A DNA stretch of 64,000 nucleotides from Sanguinoderma infundibulare (Eukaryota; Basidiomycota; Agaricomycetes; Polyporales; Polyporaceae). The notes below the pieces were generated by a model. The model saw only the letters and a program-made list of their open reading frames with translations, was not told the DNA's origin and searched no databases. Positions 11,765 to 23,406 of this stretch are shown here, piece by piece. The DNA lies in the NCBI GenBank assembly GCA_032821775.1, contig JAVLRN010000002.1, forward strand, positions 1,922,001 to 1,986,000, written 5' to 3'. Every line of letters begins with the position of its first letter. Position 1 is the first letter of the stretch. The position numbers and the translations under genes were made by a program.

Positions 11765-12458
11765 GAAAACGCTAAATGCAAGTACGCTCGGTACTGCGTA
11801 CGTACAGCCTCAGCGGGACTCTTGATGTCAAAGCTAAAGCATGGTCGATTCAGAGTACCTTGTGCCAGAAGGAAGACTGGTCAAATCACAAAAAGACCTG
11901 CGGGCAGTTCATGACCCCATTATGGATGCCGGCGTGTGGCCCGATGTAAGTGACTGCCAGCCAAAGCACTTTCGTCTACCACTTTACTTACGCTGTCGCA
12001 TACACAGACGTACGAGGACGTCTTCAAATGGGCTGCAGTGCAGGCCCCGGATGCGCACGGACCGTCGTCCAGGATCGGCACCCACCACCTCCTCGTCAAC
12101 GTCCTCCCTCTGTGGCCCGACGCCGAGCCACTTTGAGGTCGAGTCGCTCGAAACCATTTCGCACTCCGAGATGAAGCGCTTGTCGGGCTATTCTTTTCGT
12201 GGCGAGAAAGACGTCGAGGCGTGCAAGAAGATTCAAGACGAAGTTGGCCATCTCGGACAGGCCATCGTCTTGTTTAAGTTTCGATTTCCTGCGCTATGCA
12301 TAGAAATGCTCAAGAATCCGCGGACCATCTTTCTTGCAGAAAGGTACTTCCTGACGGAACGTCGGGATCCGAACCACCGGCGGCTGTCAAGCCTTAAGGC
12401 GCTGGAAGACAAGGTCCAGGGACGCGTCAATGGTCCACCCATAACTCGGGTGCGCTGA
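11765..12458 (+). pseudogene. MYND-type zinc-finger protein, damaged copy 1
   Basis: The second half of a MYND finger is readable across a 56-nt intron (11798-11853): KCKYARYC joined to STLCQKEDWSNHKKTCGQF. MYND fingers are protein-interaction zinc fingers. A further exon reads TYEDVFKWAAVQAPDAHG...HHLLVNVLPLWPDAEP, preceded by a GTAAGT...ACACAG intron. The continuation HFEVESLETISHSEMKRLSG is in another frame, so the gene is broken near 12130. The next expected finger cysteine reads N (NAKC), another sign of decay. The downstream part (KKIQDEVGHLGQAIVLFKF) matches the copy at 59.5-60.3 kb. The upstream first zinc knuckle was not found with confidence. Confidence 0.65.
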
Positions 12459-12838
12459 CGGCGGTGACGTGGGTGAACTACAACGTGAGCCTTGCTTTCA
12501 CTTTGCGTCCAAGATATTACAACTTCGGATGCGTGCGTTTTTATCTGTGAAACCATCTAGGTATCAAACAAGTATATTGGGCACACAGGATTCATTGAAA
12601 TGATACAGGTGGACTTACAGATTTTTGTAGAGTTAGAACAGAAAGAGTTCAAATTCCTTGACATGCCTGGCGCCGTCTCGTATAGTACGTAACTCGGGTC
12701 CCACTTGCATGCTGCGATACATGTGGTAAGAGCTCGATATGCCACGGGAAGCAGAAACGGTTGCTAACCACGTGCTTATGGCACCAAGATATTATCAGAG
12801 TCGTACCAGTCCCTTCAAGTCCAGAGAGACGCAGCACC

Positions 12839-13665
12839 ATGCTTCCCCTTTACCCCGCACTGTGTACGCCTCTGCTAAAGGTCCCGCTGCTTTTCGGCAG
12901 TGCAGCGCTCACGTACCACGGACTCAGTCCCCCGAGAAGCCCGCCGACTACTACGAGGGAGCGGAAGAGAGAAGAGGCCGTAAGAGACTTCATGTCTCAC
13001 GCGAGCGGACTCCACAGGATAGTCCGCGCATGCAGTGCGACGACCAAGGTGAGTTCAAACCTTGATGATTAATTCAAGGTTTCTCTGTATGCAGCTGACC
13101 GTTCGACAACCAGTGCATTTTAGCTGCCCTCGCCTTTGCTGAAGTGTCCGTCATCCTCGCTCAGCAATTCCCCTCGACGTACTCCACACGCGTCCTCGCC
13201 TTCCTCCTACCTGGCATCACTGGATGCCAACCTATCAGACTCACCCCCGCCTCAGCAGCCGGTTTAGTCCTCGCGATGGTGGGAGGGCTGGTCCGACTGT
13301 GGTGCCACCGTGCCCTAGGACACCTCTTCACGTGGGAGATGTCCGTCCGCGACAACCATGAGCTCGTCACCAGTGGACTGTACGCGATTGTCCGTCATCC
13401 CAGCTACACGGGCTTCGTCCTCTTCACTTGCGGCCACGCTATCCTCCTTTCCAGCAAAGAGTCCTACTTTACCGAGGCCGGGTTGTGGAAAACAGTTGCG
13501 GGAAAGGCGGTGGGATATTCGATCCCGGGGTACTTGACATGGCTTACCCTGTCCCTCTCGGTGAGGGCGCGGCAGGAAGACGCGATGTTGAGGAAGGAGT
13601 TCGGGGGGCGATGGGACGAATGGGCGAAAAGGACACCGTGGCGGGTCATACCCTTTATCTACTGA
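12839..13665 (+). CDS. Isoprenylcysteine O-methyltransferase family protein, paralogue B
   Basis: Exons 12839-13048 and 13114-13665, with a canonical GTGAGT...CCAG intron of 65 nt containing a CTGAC branch point, give 253 residues. Same family and topology as ICMT-A: an N-terminal hydrophobic hairpin (LLKVPLLFGSAALTYHG), then LAALAFAEVSVILAQ, VRLWCHRALGHLFTWEM, LVTSGLYAIVRHPSYTGF, and a C-terminal EDAMLRKEFGGRWDEWAKRT ending IPFIY. The residues usually conserved around the SAM and prenylcysteine sites (RHPxYTG, the E/D-rich tail) are present. The stop is 52 bp from the stop of HET3, which runs in the opposite direction. This repeats the ICMT-A/HET1 arrangement. It appears intact. Confidence 0.9.
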
Positions 13666-13717
13666 ATGGAAACCCAGACCGGACCGAATAAGCCATGCGA
13701 TCTAACCTGAGACCCAG

Positions 13718-15622
13718 TCAACGAGTCTCCGCGTCTGAGGTCCCCGCCAACGACACTTTGACCACACGCGTCCCGCTAGGGTTCATTGGGCATGGCGTGA
13801 GGGATAGGGTGACCGCATCGCACCGGCCGTCTTCCGCACGACGCTGGAAGGGGCTGTCGAACGTCCTCGTAGAGTGCAGCCATTCGGAAACGTGGTCATC
13901 TGGACAGGAGTGACTCGGAAGGAGTGATGCTGACTGCCGGGCATCCATATCCAGACGCTCGGTGCTGGCGTGAAACCGGACGTTTGCCCAATGCGCAGAG
14001 TCCGCAGACTCGCACAAACCGAGGAGGATTTCCAGGTACAAGTCTCCTCCTGCGGAAGTGGCGGCGTGTTTCTTGAAGACCAACACGAAGGTCGAACGGG
14101 GATCGAGGATCGAATTGTGGCATCCACCCACATGCGAATGCTCGGGGTTGAGGTGGAAGCCACCGCGATCTTGGAGCTGCTCGATTTCCCAGCGCGTAAA
14201 ACGGAACGGCGTCGTGAGACTGCTGACCATCTTGCTGAGGATGACAGGCGCGAAGCCCGTCGGCCGAGGTGGGAGATGCGTGACATAGACGTCCTTCCAA
14301 CTCGAAGATGACGCAGTGAAGGTGGGAGCATGGAACGCGAGGTTGAGCGTGCATATTCGGAATCGGCATGGCGAGGATTCAACTTCTTCGGATCCTCCGA
14401 GGCGACCGCCAGTATGATAGAGCGGCCGAGAGGGGTCGGAGTATCTGTGACATGGGGTGAGGATAAGGCCGATTGCTTTCTGTGCGGACGCCTTGGTGCA
14501 GAAGAGGACGGCGACGAGCACACCGGATACGCTGATGACGGGCACGTGGACATGAACGGCATAGGGCGTGATGGTGAATGTCGGCAATTTGACGAGTGTG
14601 GTAACGACAGTAGGCTTAGGGGCCTCGTTCCCAGCAGTTGGCTGAGTTAAGGCATCAGTTGCGTTCACTACGTAGGTAAGGACGAGGACCACCCGCACCA
14701 TCTGGAGCTCCACCCTACGAGGAGGCTCGTAAGAAACGTCATTGAAGTCCTGGAAGGCCGATGGCGCGGGCGCGAACAGGTACGAATCGGGGTCCGTGTG
14801 GGCCCGATCAACGTCGCAAAATCCCACAGCAGACTGCAGCGACTCCACTCCGGTTGATGCACCCCATACAAAGAGTGAAGTGTCCATCGTGCGCTGCATG
14901 ACTTCTTCCTGCAGCCGCCGGAACGCCTGGCGCCCCTCGCCGTAGAGCGTAGGCATATGGATCCCGAAGATGCCCATCAGACAGTACGCCTCATCCTCGA
15001 GCCGCGTCGTGTTCCTCTTCGCCGCCCAGGACATGCGCGTCGCGACGCTGACTTCGCGCAGCGGCCTCTCGAGCCGCAGTACGGCCGCGGGCACGAGCGT
15101 GACCTCCTCCACCAGTGGCGCGAGGTCCGCCTTGGTCCCGAGCACCGCTCAGTCGGCCGACAAGAAGACGAGGAGCACGGGAGCGATGAGCTCCTGCAGC
15201 GTCCAGCCCCGGGTGTACCATCTGCTCGTCCTGAATGCGGAATCTTCGTTTTGCAGCACATCGTCGCTGGACACGTCCCGGAGGTACGCGTAGCACGCCT
15301 CGGCACGTGAGTAGTACTGGAACATCGAGTTGATCGCCTCCGAGAGCTCCGCGCTGCTGGTCTTGTCGATGCAGCAGGTGTCGACCCAGATCCACTTGTA
15401 TCCGTGGCGCTCGGCCAACAGGCAGCACTGCTTGATCTTGGGCGAGGTGTGGTCCCGCGGACTCGCGCCGCTCTTGGCGCAATCCTTGCGCAGCTGCTAG
15501 AGGTCCTAGAAAGTCTGTTCTTCTGGGTCCCAGACGTGCGAGAGGATCGCGTATCCGCCGGGGACGGCCTCGGGACCGCTGAAGTAGTGTAGCTCCGCGC
15601 GATCGGTACTGAGGAGCCACAT
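13718..15622 (-). pseudogene. HET-domain protein 3, three in-frame stops
   Basis: Full-length homologue of HET1/HET2 starting MWLLSTDRAELHYF at 15622, with the family intron at 14642-14698 (57 nt, phase 0). The reading frame stays aligned with its paralogues throughout. It is cut by TAG at 15506-15508 (the Q of TFQD), TAG at 15497-15499 (the Q of the following IQRL) and TGA at 15149-15151 (the W of LSGDW). All three fit single transitions (CAG to TAG twice, TGG to TGA). The rest keeps DTCCIDKTSSAELSEAIN, RGWTLQELIAP, ITPYAVHVHVPV and LTLSFSPC. No frameshift was seen, so the damage looks recent. Expression of the full-length protein is unlikely. It converges on ICMT-B. Confidence 0.85.
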
Positions 15623-16347
15623 GGGGGAGGGCAACTGCTGTACTAGGTAAGCCAAAAAAACAGGGGAACAGGTGGAGAGAAAAAGCATCATCGATCGACG
15701 TTCGGAAACGGTTGGAATGTGCATAGCGCGAAGTGACGAACCTATAGATTGCGTTGCTGTCTATTGTACGCATTAGCACAGGGCGAAGGCTCACACGGTC
15801 ACCTCAGCGCTTGGTGTCTTTAACTTGAATGGTAACGGGAGGGAAATCAGGCGGTTCGCGTATATATGGTCACATAGTAAGCGCGCGATCGGCAAAAAGG
15901 TCGGAGGACGCGAGATTCATATAAACGAAAACGGAATAGCTGAGAGCAGCATCGAAATCAACGTCAGCAACGCCGCGAGAGCGCGTATGCTTTGACCAAG
16001 TGAGGGAAAAAACTTGAGACAATACAAACCACACCATCATGATCGAGTACGACCGCGTTGCGAGGGGGAAATAATAAACATCAAAACGACGACGGGCGCT
16101 ATCAAGACAAATCATTCATAATCTCTTCGTCCTGACAGGCTATATTAGAATGAACTGCCTTTTTACGTAAGATAAACAATCTACAAAAAGTACGGCCAGG
16201 AAGACTCACGAAAGTTGTCCGCCATTGTGCTGGGACGGTTCTTGTGGTGGGCATAAATCTGCGACTGCGATTTAGGGAGCTGCATGCATTGAATACTGAA
16301 TACGTACAGAATACAGGTTCCAGTCGATCCATCCCATGCTCGCGAGC
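15623..16347. other. Intergenic between HET3 and ICMT-C
   Basis: AT-richer than its surroundings, with no supported gene. It holds the 3' side of ICMT-C and the former HET3 promoter. Confidence 0.4.
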
Positions 16348-17170
16348 TCAATAGACGAATGGTATCAACCGATATGGGGTCTTCTTCGCCCACTCGTCCC
16401 ACTGCTCGCCGAACTCCTTCTTCAGCATCTGGTCCTCTTCGCCCACCCTCCAGAACAGCCTCAGCGCTACGGACACGATAAACGCCGTGGCCGAGCACGC
16501 GACGCCCTTGCCCCAGGCGGTCTTCCACAACCCCCCTTCCGTGAACCACGAGCCTTTGCTCGCCAGCAGAATGACGTTACCAGCCAGGAGCAGGAAATAG
16601 CCTGTGTAGCTGGGGTGCCGCACGATCAAGTACGGCCCGGAGGTGACCAGCTTGTGATCGTCGCGGACTGCCACCTCGTACGTGAAGAGGTGCCCCAGTG
16701 CGCGGTAACACTGCGCTCGGATGAGCCCTCCAGCGATTCCGAGCGTACACCCCGCTACGGACATCCATGTGAACTGCAGACTCCACAGTCGTACAAACGG
16801 GAGAAAGGAAGCGGGTATGTAGGCAGAGTATGACCAGGAGGGGTGGTGTCCAATGATGAGTGCGGCTTCGATGAAGGAAATGCCGCAGAAGAAATACTTC
16901 GATTGAGAACACATCAATGATGAGACAGAAATTTATGAGTGTGAACTCATATCTCACCTTCGAGGCCGTAACGCACGATTTGATGACTTTGAGTAGAACG
17001 GGATGCCGAACGAGGATACCTGGGGCGGATTCCGCTTTCTCTCGCTCCTTCGTCAGCGGCGTCCCTTCCTGAGGGGTCAACGCCCAGTAGGTAGCTATGC
17101 CATTGCCGATGAGAAATGGCACCTTCAGGATTGGGGTGTGGAAGCCGAGAGTGGGTGGTACGGAGAGCAT
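16348..17170 (-). CDS. Isoprenylcysteine O-methyltransferase family protein, paralogue C
   Basis: Exons 17170-16958 and 16896-16348, separated by a 61-nt intron (AAG|GTGAGA...CGAAG) at the same codon position as in A and B, give 253 residues. It shows ILKVPFLIGNGIATYW, YFFCGISFIEAALIIG, IRAQCYRALGHLFTYEV, LVTSGPYLIVRHPSYTGY, and a C-terminal EDQMLKKEFGEQWDEWAKKT ending IPFVY. It appears intact. It lies upstream of, and on the same strand as, HET3 and has no facing HET partner. It is thus the odd member of the ICMT trio. Substrate is unknown. Confidence 0.9.
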
Positions 17171-18663
17171 GATTGGATGGGCGGCAGACTAGCTGTCGGT
17201 GTTGAGGATAAGTAGGATTCGGTGAGCATTAGCGGCACACGAGAGTACGGCGCGACGCTCACCTGCCTACCGGCGACCGCGGCCCTGGTTCTCGACCTCT
17301 CCATGATGCACGGCTCGCTCGATCGAGCCATGGTCCGCTGTGGGCTGTGCTTTTCGTTTCTCACGATCCCTTTTTGGCGAGCTGGAAACGTCAAGAGCCC
17401 TGCCGAGTGCGCTCTCCGCCTGGGGCTGGCCAAGTGTGACCCGCCCGAGACCTCCAAGGTCGATGTGTAAGTGTTGAATTTTGATCGCTGTTGACAAACC
17501 GATGAAGCTTCATTCGTTCTAGTGTCTGCACCGGTAGCTGCATCGTAAAGCTAAGCGCGTGTTTCCGGACCTTGGGATTAACCATACCGCCACACCTGAA
17601 ATGGTCCTGCGTCACATGTTGAGAATGCCGACTTTGACTCCTCCAATGCTTCTCATCCCCCGAATGTCACCGGGATCCAGGATCACCGCTCTACAACCCT
17701 ACTTAACCTGGTCAAGAAACAAAACAAGGTTCAGTCAACACACGAGGACGATATCCAGCGCACTCCCCTGCCGGACATCCACGGCCACCCGAGCGTGTTT
17801 ATTTCATGAAAAACATAGAAGAGTGTGAACACAACCGTAGAGGAGCTCTTGACGAGTGCGGAGTCCGTCCGACATGGACACGTAGGAATCGCAGTTAGAG
17901 GACATCTCTCTCGCTCCCCTCGCTTGTGGAGCCTCGGCGATGATGGATTCCCAATGCGCTCAGGTGCCAAATGGGGTGATTGTGCGCATCGGTTGGTATG
18001 TTAAAAGATGCATATGGATCGAGTATTCTCTTCAAAACGTTGCCAGTGCGCTGCAGGTCATTCAACGAAACCACTTGAGATACGTACTCTGTAGACAGGG
18101 AACGAACTTACGATCTTTCTTACCGAAAACTTTCCTGAGGGCACAGGGATCAATTCGTATCCCTGGAACTCCACCGCAGTACGGATCGTCCTCTGCCCCG
18201 TCTCCATCGAGCGAGTGACTCAGGAGCGCGGTCCATACTGATCGCATCCCAACTGGATAGGCAGGAAACGTTGAAACGGCGCTGGGCTCGTCCGGAACCT
18301 GGCACCAATGTCGAGCACTTCCGGGCTGCTGGAGATGTCGGAATACGATCTGGCATGGCAAGATGCGTCAGCAAGACAGTACTGATGGTGAGCGATGAAT
18401 CGCGCATGCCTTGCCTTCAACGAGCCACAGTTGCCATGTTTTTGGTCTTTCCCGATGAGACTGTTCAAAAACCTTGGACTCAAGAGTTGCCACGCATGTT
18501 TAACTTGTCCGCGAAGCCGATTGGTACAAGGGTGAACTATTAGATGAGACATGCATCGGACGCACATCCATAAATGTCGCCATGACTTTGAGCTTTGTGC
18601 GGTTGAAGCCTTCAATCGCGATGGGGAAAGAAATTTACAGCGCCATGCGAGAACTTGCATCCC
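17171..18663. other. Intergenic, gene-poor
   Basis: Several short frames on both strands have no recognisable motif. The longest plus-strand one (17222-17470) has exon-like composition but no homology I can name. I support no gene here. Confidence 0.4.
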
Positions 18664-19194
18664 TCAGGCAGCTCGGTCGCCAGTGGACGAGGCGGAGGAG
18701 GGCACGACTGACCCGACACTCTGGAACGATGACCAACTCGCCGCCGAAAGTGGACGCGATATAGCCTCCCCTGAGGAGCACCACGAGACGTCCGAGTGTC
18801 CGCCACTCAGCACCCATTCAACCGAGTCCGAGTCCGAGTTGTCCACATCACTATCTTTGCTCGATACGACGGAGCCTTGATACCCGCAAGGATATTCTGC
18901 TGCAAACTCAGACTCCTCGAGTTCTTGCAGGAGGGAGCTTAAATATGCGGCGGAGGCCGTGGAGGACACAGGGGAGGGCGAGCGGCACTAGCTGTCCTCC
19001 GAGTCGGGAAGCGCCTCGGGCACGACCGGCGCGGGGTGAGGCTTGTAGGACCGCACTGTCTCCATGCTGGTCGTGCACATCAATCCCGCCCTTTCCTGAC
19101 ACCCCTCCCAGCGGAGGAGCTCCTCGCGCTCATGCTGGTGCCGCTCGAACAGTGCCTCCCACATATTCTTTGGCACCGGTCTGCGGACGAGTGA
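18664..19194 (-). pseudogene. GNAT-family copy 3: C-terminal fragment with in-frame stop
   Basis: The minus-strand frame matches the C-terminal tail of the intact acetyltransferase at 54439-55755. PKNMWEALFERHQHEREELL corresponds to PKNMWDELLERHQREREELL, and SRPLSAASWSSFQSVGS to SRPLSAASWSSFESVGS. A TAG at 18988-18990 replaces the R of the DSRCCSPSP segment. The acetyltransferase domain itself is missing upstream, so only the tail survives. An acceptor-like CGCAG precedes the homologous start, which suggests that a lost exon once lay further up. Confidence 0.75.
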
Positions 19195-19682
19195 AAACCT
19201 GCGTGTGGTCCATATAAATGTCCTCCTGCACATATCGCTCCAATCCAGATAACGAGCGATGACCTTGACAGTGGTTTGCACTGTCACTCGCAGAGGACGT
19301 GGTTCCTGGGTAAATGAAATGATGAATTTGGATCGATTCACGACATCTGGATCCTAATATTCTAGTGAGACAAGGTAACCGGAACTGGGCCACTGGGACA
19401 CACCGAGTACTATGCAGATGGGTACGAGACTTAAAGCTGGAACAGACGCAGAAGCTACAAGAGGCAGAAGAGATCCGAGATCGAGACAGATGGAACAAGG
19501 GATAATTGCACACTGGCAGGAGAGAAACAGACTGAGTTCTGAAGCAGGGAGACCGAAATCTGAAACCGGAGAGGCGAGACATCCGAGTTGAGCCGACTAG
19601 AGGCAAGTTACAAGTGAGCGTTGCCAGATGGTGGTGAGACGGAGGGGAAACTAGAACTAGAAAAGAACGAAAGGAAACTTGA
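19195..19682. other. Intergenic between GNAT fragment and kinase gene
   Basis: No gene supported. It contains the 3' end region of the kinase gene. Confidence 0.35.
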
Positions 19683-22600
19683 TCACGAGCGGAATAGATT
19701 TGAACCGAGTCGGACAGTTGCCACAAGGAGGAGGCGGATGGGGTTGTCATGCGGATAAGAGAGAGAATGCGAGGAGAGGAGGGGGGCAAGGGGCACGGTC
19801 GAACCGTTCAGTTCGCACCAGTAGCTGCCTTCGCGCGATGTCCGGGCAGGCTTGAAACGCCTCTTGACCACGCCGATGAACCTCTTAATCCGCGGCTTGC
19901 GCAGAGATGAAGAGGATGGGGTGACTAGGGTGCTGATGCTAGTCTGCCCAGTGGAGGACGACGGGTCCACGTCCATCGCGCTATAGATTGTTGAGACACT
20001 GGGGTATATCGGGACACCGCTCGTGGAGGGGATCGAGGTGATCATGGCCGCGGAGCAGTCCGGTGAGGCAGGGACTTGAGGAGAAGCCGAGGCAGCCGAC
20101 TCGAAAGAGCTGAACTCGCGCTGGGGTGTCAAGCGCACCTCGGCGGAGGGTACGACCGAGGACTCGATGACCACCAAGGGCGGGATGCTCTCGGACAGCT
20201 TAAGTGGGATGGACTCCGGTTTGTCGCAGTCCATTGAGGCACTGCTCGCGGAGATGGTCGAGCCGACAATGGTCGTGGAGCAGTCCAACCGTGAAGTGGG
20301 AACATGAGGGGAATCCGTGACGATACATGGGGAAGAGCTGCATTCGTCCTCAGGTGTAAAGTGCACCTCGGAAGAGGGTGCGTCCGCGGACTCGGTGACC
20401 AACGAGAGCGGGATACTGTCGGACGGCTCGAAGGGGTTGCCAGCTGAACGTGAAGAACTTGCTGCCAGAGTTCCGAAAGAGAGATTGGAAGACGGCATTA
20501 TAACGATGATGGAAGGCACTGCGGGAGGGACACTGGCGGCCTGGTCCTCCGCTTGCTGAGGCTCCTGGAGGCCGCGCTGTAGAGAGTCGCAGTGGCACCT
20601 CCACAATTCCGCACCAGGGCACTCATCCACCCCCGGACACCCGTGGGGCAGAAAGACCTCGTCTGTGTTGCACTCCAGTGAGCCAAGGTCCAGGAGGTGC
20701 TCGGGAGACATGTACGGGCCAAAGTACGGTGAGTCTTCGCTTGAGTAGATGTTACCGAAGGTCCCCGGAACGTTGAACCCGGCGGCCTGGATGCCCTCTT
20801 GGACGCGAACGCAGTCGATGCACGCGAAAGCTAGGTATGAGGCCTCCTTCTGGGGCACGACCGCATCCCAGTTGCTAGTCCCCAATTCAGGTGAGCAGAG
20901 GACAACAGGAGAGAATGCGAGGTACATACACGCCCTTGAACCAGGGGTGATTTTTAATCACCTTCCAACTCGCACGCCGTTCAGGCTCCCTCGCCACCAT
21001 CTGCACGTAAGCAGTCAGCGGATGTCATCAACCATGCATGAGGACGACGCACTTGACGGATCAGGTCAATAACACATTTGCTCACTCCCGAATTGAACTT
21101 GCAGAGCTCGTAGTCCCCGTGCAAGCGCAACATGGTTCCGAACTCCTTGTCAACAGTCGGATCCATGCCATAGGAGAGCTGCCATAGCAATTCGGTCAGC
21201 GAGAGAAGAAAATATGGCATAGAGTTGAGCGTACCTTTGCTTCAAGAAGCTCGTACAAGACAATGCCCATAGAGAAGATGTCGGCGGTACATGAATGCCA
21301 TCCAAGGGGACGGTCCATGCCACGAGCGTAGAAGCCACCCTCCACGTCTGGGCCAAAGACTTCGGGTGCCATATAGCCGAGCGTGCCGCAGTAGCGTTTG
21401 GTCATGTCGCCGCCGCCAGCTTTACGATGGCCGTCGACGTCGAGGTTCTCGGGGAGCTCCCACTCGGGATTTCCGGCGCCGCGCCACGGCTGCTCTTCGA
21501 CCGGGCGTCCGAAAGCGTGCGCGTACCCGAAGTCGCTAAGGACGATGTGGCCTTCGTAGTCGAAGAGGATGTCTTCCGGCCTTATGTCCCTGTGCACGAT
21601 GCGCTTCTCGCGGAGCTTCTCAACAGCGAGGATCTGGCGGTGTGTCTGATTCAGCGAGGGTGGGGCGGCAAGGATGCGGAGAATGCACGTACGAGCTCGA
21701 CCATGATTGAACGGGCGTCGTCCTCGGAGAAGCTTCACAGCCGGGTCATCACCTCCCGGAGGTCCGTCATATGCAAAGGCTGAGAAGAATGTCAGCCTCG
21801 CGCATGTGGATCAGAAGGAAATAATAAGTACTGACAAATACGGAGAAGAAATGGTGCGGCGTCTCGAAGGCGGCCTGGAGGTCGGTGACGAGGGGGCAGC
21901 CCTTGATGGCCTTGAGCACATGAAGGGACATGAAAACCTGGGCCAACTGGGCGTGCGGCAGGTCGTCCTTGGGGACCACCTTGACGGCGTACCGCTTCCT
22001 GTCGCGGCGGCCAATAGCAGCGAGCACGGTACCCTCTGGGCCTTTGCGACGGACCTCGTAGAAGAGGTAGTCGTCCGGGCTGGGCTGGCGACTGACGTCA
22101 CGGTTGGAGATGGACGCGGAGACAACAGCAGCCGGTGACCGGATCGTCTCGTCGTCGGATGGTTCGGAAGATAGCGATGGCATCTGGTCGCCGGACGGTT
22201 CGGGGGATGAGAAGACCTGGGTAGGCGCAACATCGACTTCGGGGGATGTAACGAGCTGGGTAGAGGCGACATCGGCTTGGGGCTCTGGGGCATTGCAAGT
22301 CGATTGCGAGGCGAACTGGAGCGACGAGTGTTCCGGAACCACAGGGTCGGAGCTGGGACGAGTGCTAAAATGGTTGTCGACGACGGCCTCGGGCTCTGGA
22401 GCTTCACAAGGTGAGACTGAGGTCTCCTCGGGCAATGAGTGTTCCGGAACGACAGAGTCGGTGCTCGGACGACTGCTGCAATGGTTACCGACGACCGGGG
22501 CGGTCTCGGCGTCCTGCCCGAGCTGGTCAGACCCACTCGCGAAGGAACCTAACGGGGGAACACGACGTACTTCACGAACCATTCCACCGAGATGAACATC

Positions 22601-22780
22601 CTTCTCGACTTCCAGAGGGACGTCTTCGGAGACAGTGGGCACTCCGGATGGAGGAGCACGCCGTTCCTTCTTGGAGGCGAACCGGTCGCGGAACCGGCGC
22701 GCGAGCTGTCCTGGGTGAGCGTTCACCTTGTCGTTGTCCTTATCCTTGTTTGAAAGGAGCGCCTTGAGCTTGAGAGGCAT
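19683..22780 (-). CDS. Ser/Thr protein kinase-like gene with one in-frame TGA
   Basis: Six exons: 22780-21836, 21779-21693, 21633-21235, 21178-21086, 21000-20930 and 20874-19683. All junctions are phase-consistent. The N-terminal 240 residues are low-complexity. The kinase domain then has YAVKVV (lysine present), HRDIRPED (the usual catalytic-loop asparagine reads D), LSDFGYAHAFG, GTLGYMAPEVFGPD and, near the domain end, KNHPWFKGVNWDAV. A 390-residue Ser/Pro-rich tail ends with basic RIKRFIGVVKRRFKP. Exon 2 contains TGA at 21735-21737, between MTDLREVMTRL and SFSEDDARSIMVEL, where a sense codon is expected. No alternative splice restores the frame. The gene is therefore either recently inactivated, mis-sequenced or truncated. 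The alpha-C glutamate also seems absent, so it may be a pseudokinase even if translated. Confidence 0.75.
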
Positions 22781-23406
22781 GGTGACTAAGGGTGAGAACC
22801 AAAGGACAGAGCGGATGCGGTGGAAGGTGGTAGACGGAAAGGAAGCGAGGGGATGGAGAGCGACAGGCTGCGTTGGGGTAGATATACGGAAAAGGTGCTG
22901 TCAGCCGTATGAGGTGCCCAGAGGGCTGACGGGGAAGTGGACATCTATTCTGCGGTCGCGATCGAGACGCGACCCACTTCAGTCGGCCGAGTGCGCGCTG
23001 ACGACGTTAGCCTCCTCGTACGCAGGCTTGAGGAATGCGCGCCATGACAGTCTTAAGAGAATCTAACTCAGTCTTTAAAACTGGTGAAACAAAGGCATAC
23101 CCACCCGTGCAAATCTCAGCGTGGTCCTCGCGATGTTGAACAGAGAGCGGACCATGGGCGCTTGATTTACTGTTTGTGGCACAGCACTGCCTTTCCGATG
23201 ATGCACGATGATATCATCGAGCCATTGAGGTTGACAAGAGCTCGCGTGTCAGTAGGTGCACTTGTCCGCATGCATGTCTTGAGAGAATACCTCCTTTACA
23301 TAGATAAACAGAGAGCATACAGACTAGCCAGCAGACACTGTATGAGTCAGACATGAGAGGTCAACGATCGATCCCAATGGGCGTCGTCGGGCAAAAGTAC
23401 TCACCC
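22781..23406. other. Intergenic upstream of the kinase gene
   Basis: No coding feature is supported. It should contain the kinase promoter on the left. Confidence 0.4.

Noticed and set aside
12557..12840. Short minus-strand frames upstream of ICMT-B considered as a gene
   Set aside because: No motif, poor composition, and they overlap the probable ICMT-B promoter.
13718..15622. RIP-like hypermutation as the cause of HET3 stops
   Set aside because: Two stops fit CpA to TpA but the third does not, and the gene is not saturated with transitions or AT-rich. Not enough evidence.
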